Part shown: in pieces, positions 61,320 through 64,000 of the stretch
Position numbering within the stretch: position 1 is the first letter of the stretch
How the letters are laid out: each line of letters begins with the position of its first letter
Assembly: GCA_963965975.1 (NCBI GenBank)
Contig: OZ014425.1
Coordinates: 4,911,501 to 4,975,500 of the forward strand
Source of the DNA: Xestospongia bergquistia
Taxonomy: Eukaryota > Porifera > Demospongiae > Haplosclerida > Petrosiidae
DNA length: 64,000 nucleotides
Direction: 5' to 3'
Position numbers and translations under genes: made by a program
Notes under the pieces: generated by a model
What the model was told of the DNA's origin: nothing
Database searches by the model: none
The model's input: only the letters and a program-made list of their open reading frames with translations

Positions 61320-63251
61320 TTAATTAACAGCAGCTGCTATCAGTTCACAGGTATTAATATCAGTACTACGTACAGTAATCTTCATTGTCACCTGTTGCGT
61401 CTGAGCAAGTCGAGCACGAACAAGAACATCGTGTCCTCCACGAAATACACCAGCTAACAATAAAGTATGTGATGTTTTATTAGCATCTACTTGATCTGAA
61501 CGCTCACAAGGTTGCATACCAAGAAATGACGTAATCTGTTTGACTGCATCTATTTAATTATTTATTGATTGTTGCTATGGTTACTGTGATTATAATACCT
61601 GTTATGTCCTTCATTGAGCCTAAAGCAAATGTTTCCTCAACTTGGTTTTCTTCTCCGATCTCCTCCCACGAGGCAGCAAAGTTAGGCTTGACAATTCGTT
61701 GCACGTGATCAGCCAAAACAACATCGACATTCTCTAGCTAAAAAATTATAAGAATCATTCTCAATTAATTCTCTTTATAGAATGTACATGTAATGTACAT
61801 TGTGTGTACAAATGCACAACTATGAATACACACATATAAAAGTATGCATAGTGGTATAATGTACAACATTATTATAGCGAGGGTACAAATTGAACTAGCC
61901 CAGTTTAATATAGTGACTAGCACAGAGTGTTGCCTCGCATATAGTATCCTAGAGTATCCTGAAAATACACATACCACATATTCGTCATCGTAGCCCTGAA
62001 TGTCATCAGGTTCTCCAGTAATTGGGTCACAGTCTTTGACAACAAATTTTAACGTGTTAAGAAATGTTCCAACAACTGAAATATAAACATGAAATAACAG
62101 GATATTTCATTTAATGCCCACCATTCGAGGGATCGTTTAGTCGTACAAGAGTGTATGTTGTCTTTGGCTGATTATAGGGTAGAACAGGAATGGGAATTTG
62201 AGATAAGACTGAGAAACCGTCCACTTCTTCCATTTCAACTCTCACATTTTCTAGCAGTTGGTCATTCAATGTATTAGTGACGTCAAACTACAAAGTGGGT
62301 GTGGTTTATTGCACTGAGCAACTATAATTGACTTACTTGAAATACAATATAATCTAAGAAAGTATGTTTAATACATCGCACAACATACTCTGTCTCTGAC
62401 TCTGTCAGTTCAACAGGTTTATCAGAAGATTTAAATAAAGGACCTAGCTTAGCAAACTCAGGTATAGCTGACAATTGTTCTAAAGAGAGAGATGGCTCCA
62501 TGTACGTCATACAAGTCTTACCTGCATACACATCTTGTTTAGATGCAGCTGGAACAGTTGTCTTTTGCACTGAGGCACTAGGTGTGACCTCGCCCATCGC
62601 TAAATGGGACACAATATTTAATGTTTCATGTAATTAGAGGCTATGTGGGTGTGGCTTACATTTTGGCATTTCAGTGAGGGGAGTAGTTTCTATGGGAACA
62701 GTCTTTATGTCAAATGGTTGCTCATTAGGAGAAGTACAATAATTCAAAAGTGCTCTTTCCAGTCCAACCACAGAAACACTCAAAGCTATAAAGGGTTAAA
62801 ATTAATAAAATTAATATTATAAGATGATGTTCCTATCATCCGGTTCAGACTGACCACACACACTGTCGGCCTGGCGAGTGCGTAGAATTTATTATAGCGG
62901 GGAATAATTAAAACCAGATGATGCCATTATTAAAGGGACATACTCTGGGAGCAACCCGCCGACTTTATTATTAAAAGAACTTACGGTTCAATATGTAAGC
63001 AGATGATAATGATTTCTGTTTTTGCTTTAAGACCTCCAAATACAACAAAGCTCTATCTCTTACTTCATCATCACTATCTAAGAGGCATCTAATGAGAGGT
63101 GTGTCTTAATGGGTGGAGCTTAAAGACAAGGTAATCACCTTTCCAATAACACTAAAACACTGTTCAATAGTTCATCACAAGAGGCTCCAAATTTAGCTAA
63201 AGACATTACAGCAGCTGAAAGAGATAAAAGGACACAAAACAAAGTAGTGTC

Positions 63252-63284
<33 letters not shown>

Positions 63285-64000
63285 ACTAATACTCTAATAT
63301 CTACCTGCTCGAACAGTGGCAGTCTCTAGGAGAACTCGGTTGTAAATAAAACGGATATATTTGTAGGGTTTTGTAGTACGAGGACCCTCTTTTCCGAGGA
63401 GATAGAGAATACGATTAGCCAATTCAGTGTGTTCACAATCTTCAATAAATTCACAAAGATGAGCCAAGCCTTATGAATGAAATAAAATCATTTGATTTTC
63501 AATGAGAAGACATGTTACCTGCTTCTTTGACTTCAGCATTTTCTTCAATGATAGCTATTATTGTGTTCACTATGGCCTTTTTATACTCAAATCCTCCCTA
63601 AACAAATTAAGATATCTTTAAATTTCTATCTATAATATCATCTGACTTCCTCTCGTAGCATGTTAGCCAAAAAGTTCATCAATATGTGATGTTTCCGTGG
63701 AAACTTGATACACACAGAGCGTATAGCTTCGACAACAACTGTCTTGAACTCATCTGATATTTCAGACATGAAACTAGTGATTTGTTTCATGAGACGATCA
63801 ACACTAGCCTCATTCCCAGTCTAGTATAAGAATCAGCCTTATCAAGAGAGAATGGGAACCAGTCCTTACTTTAAGTAGAGTAGTAATGGCTAGTGTTGCA
63901 ATGCTACGATTAGTGTCAGAAATAAGATTTTCCAAATCAACATTACAACTGGTAACCACGTCAGGATGTAACATTGCAATCTAATGAACATTAGACAATA
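61320..64000 (-). CDS. COPG: Coatomer subunit gamma (5' part beyond the window)
   Basis: Stop 61322-61320; the coding strand continues past the right edge, so the N-terminus is missing. The C-terminal appendage shows [34 protein letters not shown] and VTMKITVRS. Upstream are [40 protein letters not shown] and [16 protein letters not shown]. The alpha-solenoid is visible in [56 protein letters not shown] and [17 protein letters not shown]. Gamma-COP is part of the F-COP adaptor of the COPI coat that shapes Golgi-to-ER vesicles. A GT microsatellite lies in one intron (63256-63281). Confidence 0.96.
63256..63281. repeat. (GT)13 microsatellite in a COPG intron
   Basis: A pure GT run on the plus strand (AC on the coding strand), intronic. 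Likely polymorphic. Confidence 0.95.

Overview
The window reads as nuclear DNA of an animal with a very compact, AT-rich genome. Most genes are cut by many introns of about 45-100 bases with GT..AG ends, and intergenic gaps are often under 200 bp. The gene set is metazoan: UNC79, vezatin, a CTTNBP2-like protein, BRPF, FAM50, CPT1, an SH3-PX-BAR sorting nexin, and histones with 3' stem-loops. Compactness and family content best fit an early-branching animal, most likely a demosponge, but that assignment is inference. Gene calls rest on translations of exons I joined by eye. Exon borders are approximate unless stated, and the start-to-stop spans given for genes include introns.

Layout. 1-6 kb: last exon of a PKA RII subunit, a secreted EGF-like protein (-), SNRPF (+), a divergent H2A/H2B pair and a coiled-coil gene (-). 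6-16 kb: a large UNC79 homologue (+). 16-20 kb: ZCRB1 (-), a GC-richer island, a small unknown gene (-) and, head-to-head with it, a candidate Scm3/HJURP-type CENP-A chaperone (+). 20-29 kb: a CTTNBP2-like gene (+), then ferritin (-) with a 5' iron-responsive element and ALAS (-) with four CP heme-regulatory motifs. 29-36 kb: BRPF (+), a second H2B/H2A pair that is an inverted, nearly identical copy of the first, and GTF3C6 (-). 36-46 kb: a coiled-coil gene (+), a sorting nexin (-) with a tRNA-Arg(CCU) in one intron on the other strand, NOC4L (+) and FAM50 (-). 46-58 kb: a coiled-coil gene (+) with a 15-bp minisatellite, CPT1 (-), an intronless GH78 alpha-L-rhamnosidase carrying two rhamnose-binding-lectin domains (+), and CDC123 (-). 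58-64 kb: vezatin (+) and coatomer gamma (-, running off the right edge).

How the genes relate. Most are unrelated housekeeping neighbours packed head-to-head, often with start codons 60-180 bp apart. NRF1-like palindromes (core GCATGCGC) lie in several of these shared promoters. Ferritin and ALAS are adjacent, same-strand iron and heme genes, each with a visible iron or heme regulatory signature. The features most worth following up are the rhamnosidase-lectin fusion, the Scm3/HJURP candidate, the inverted histone repeats around a 30-kb segment, and three short motifs that recur far more often than composition suggests.
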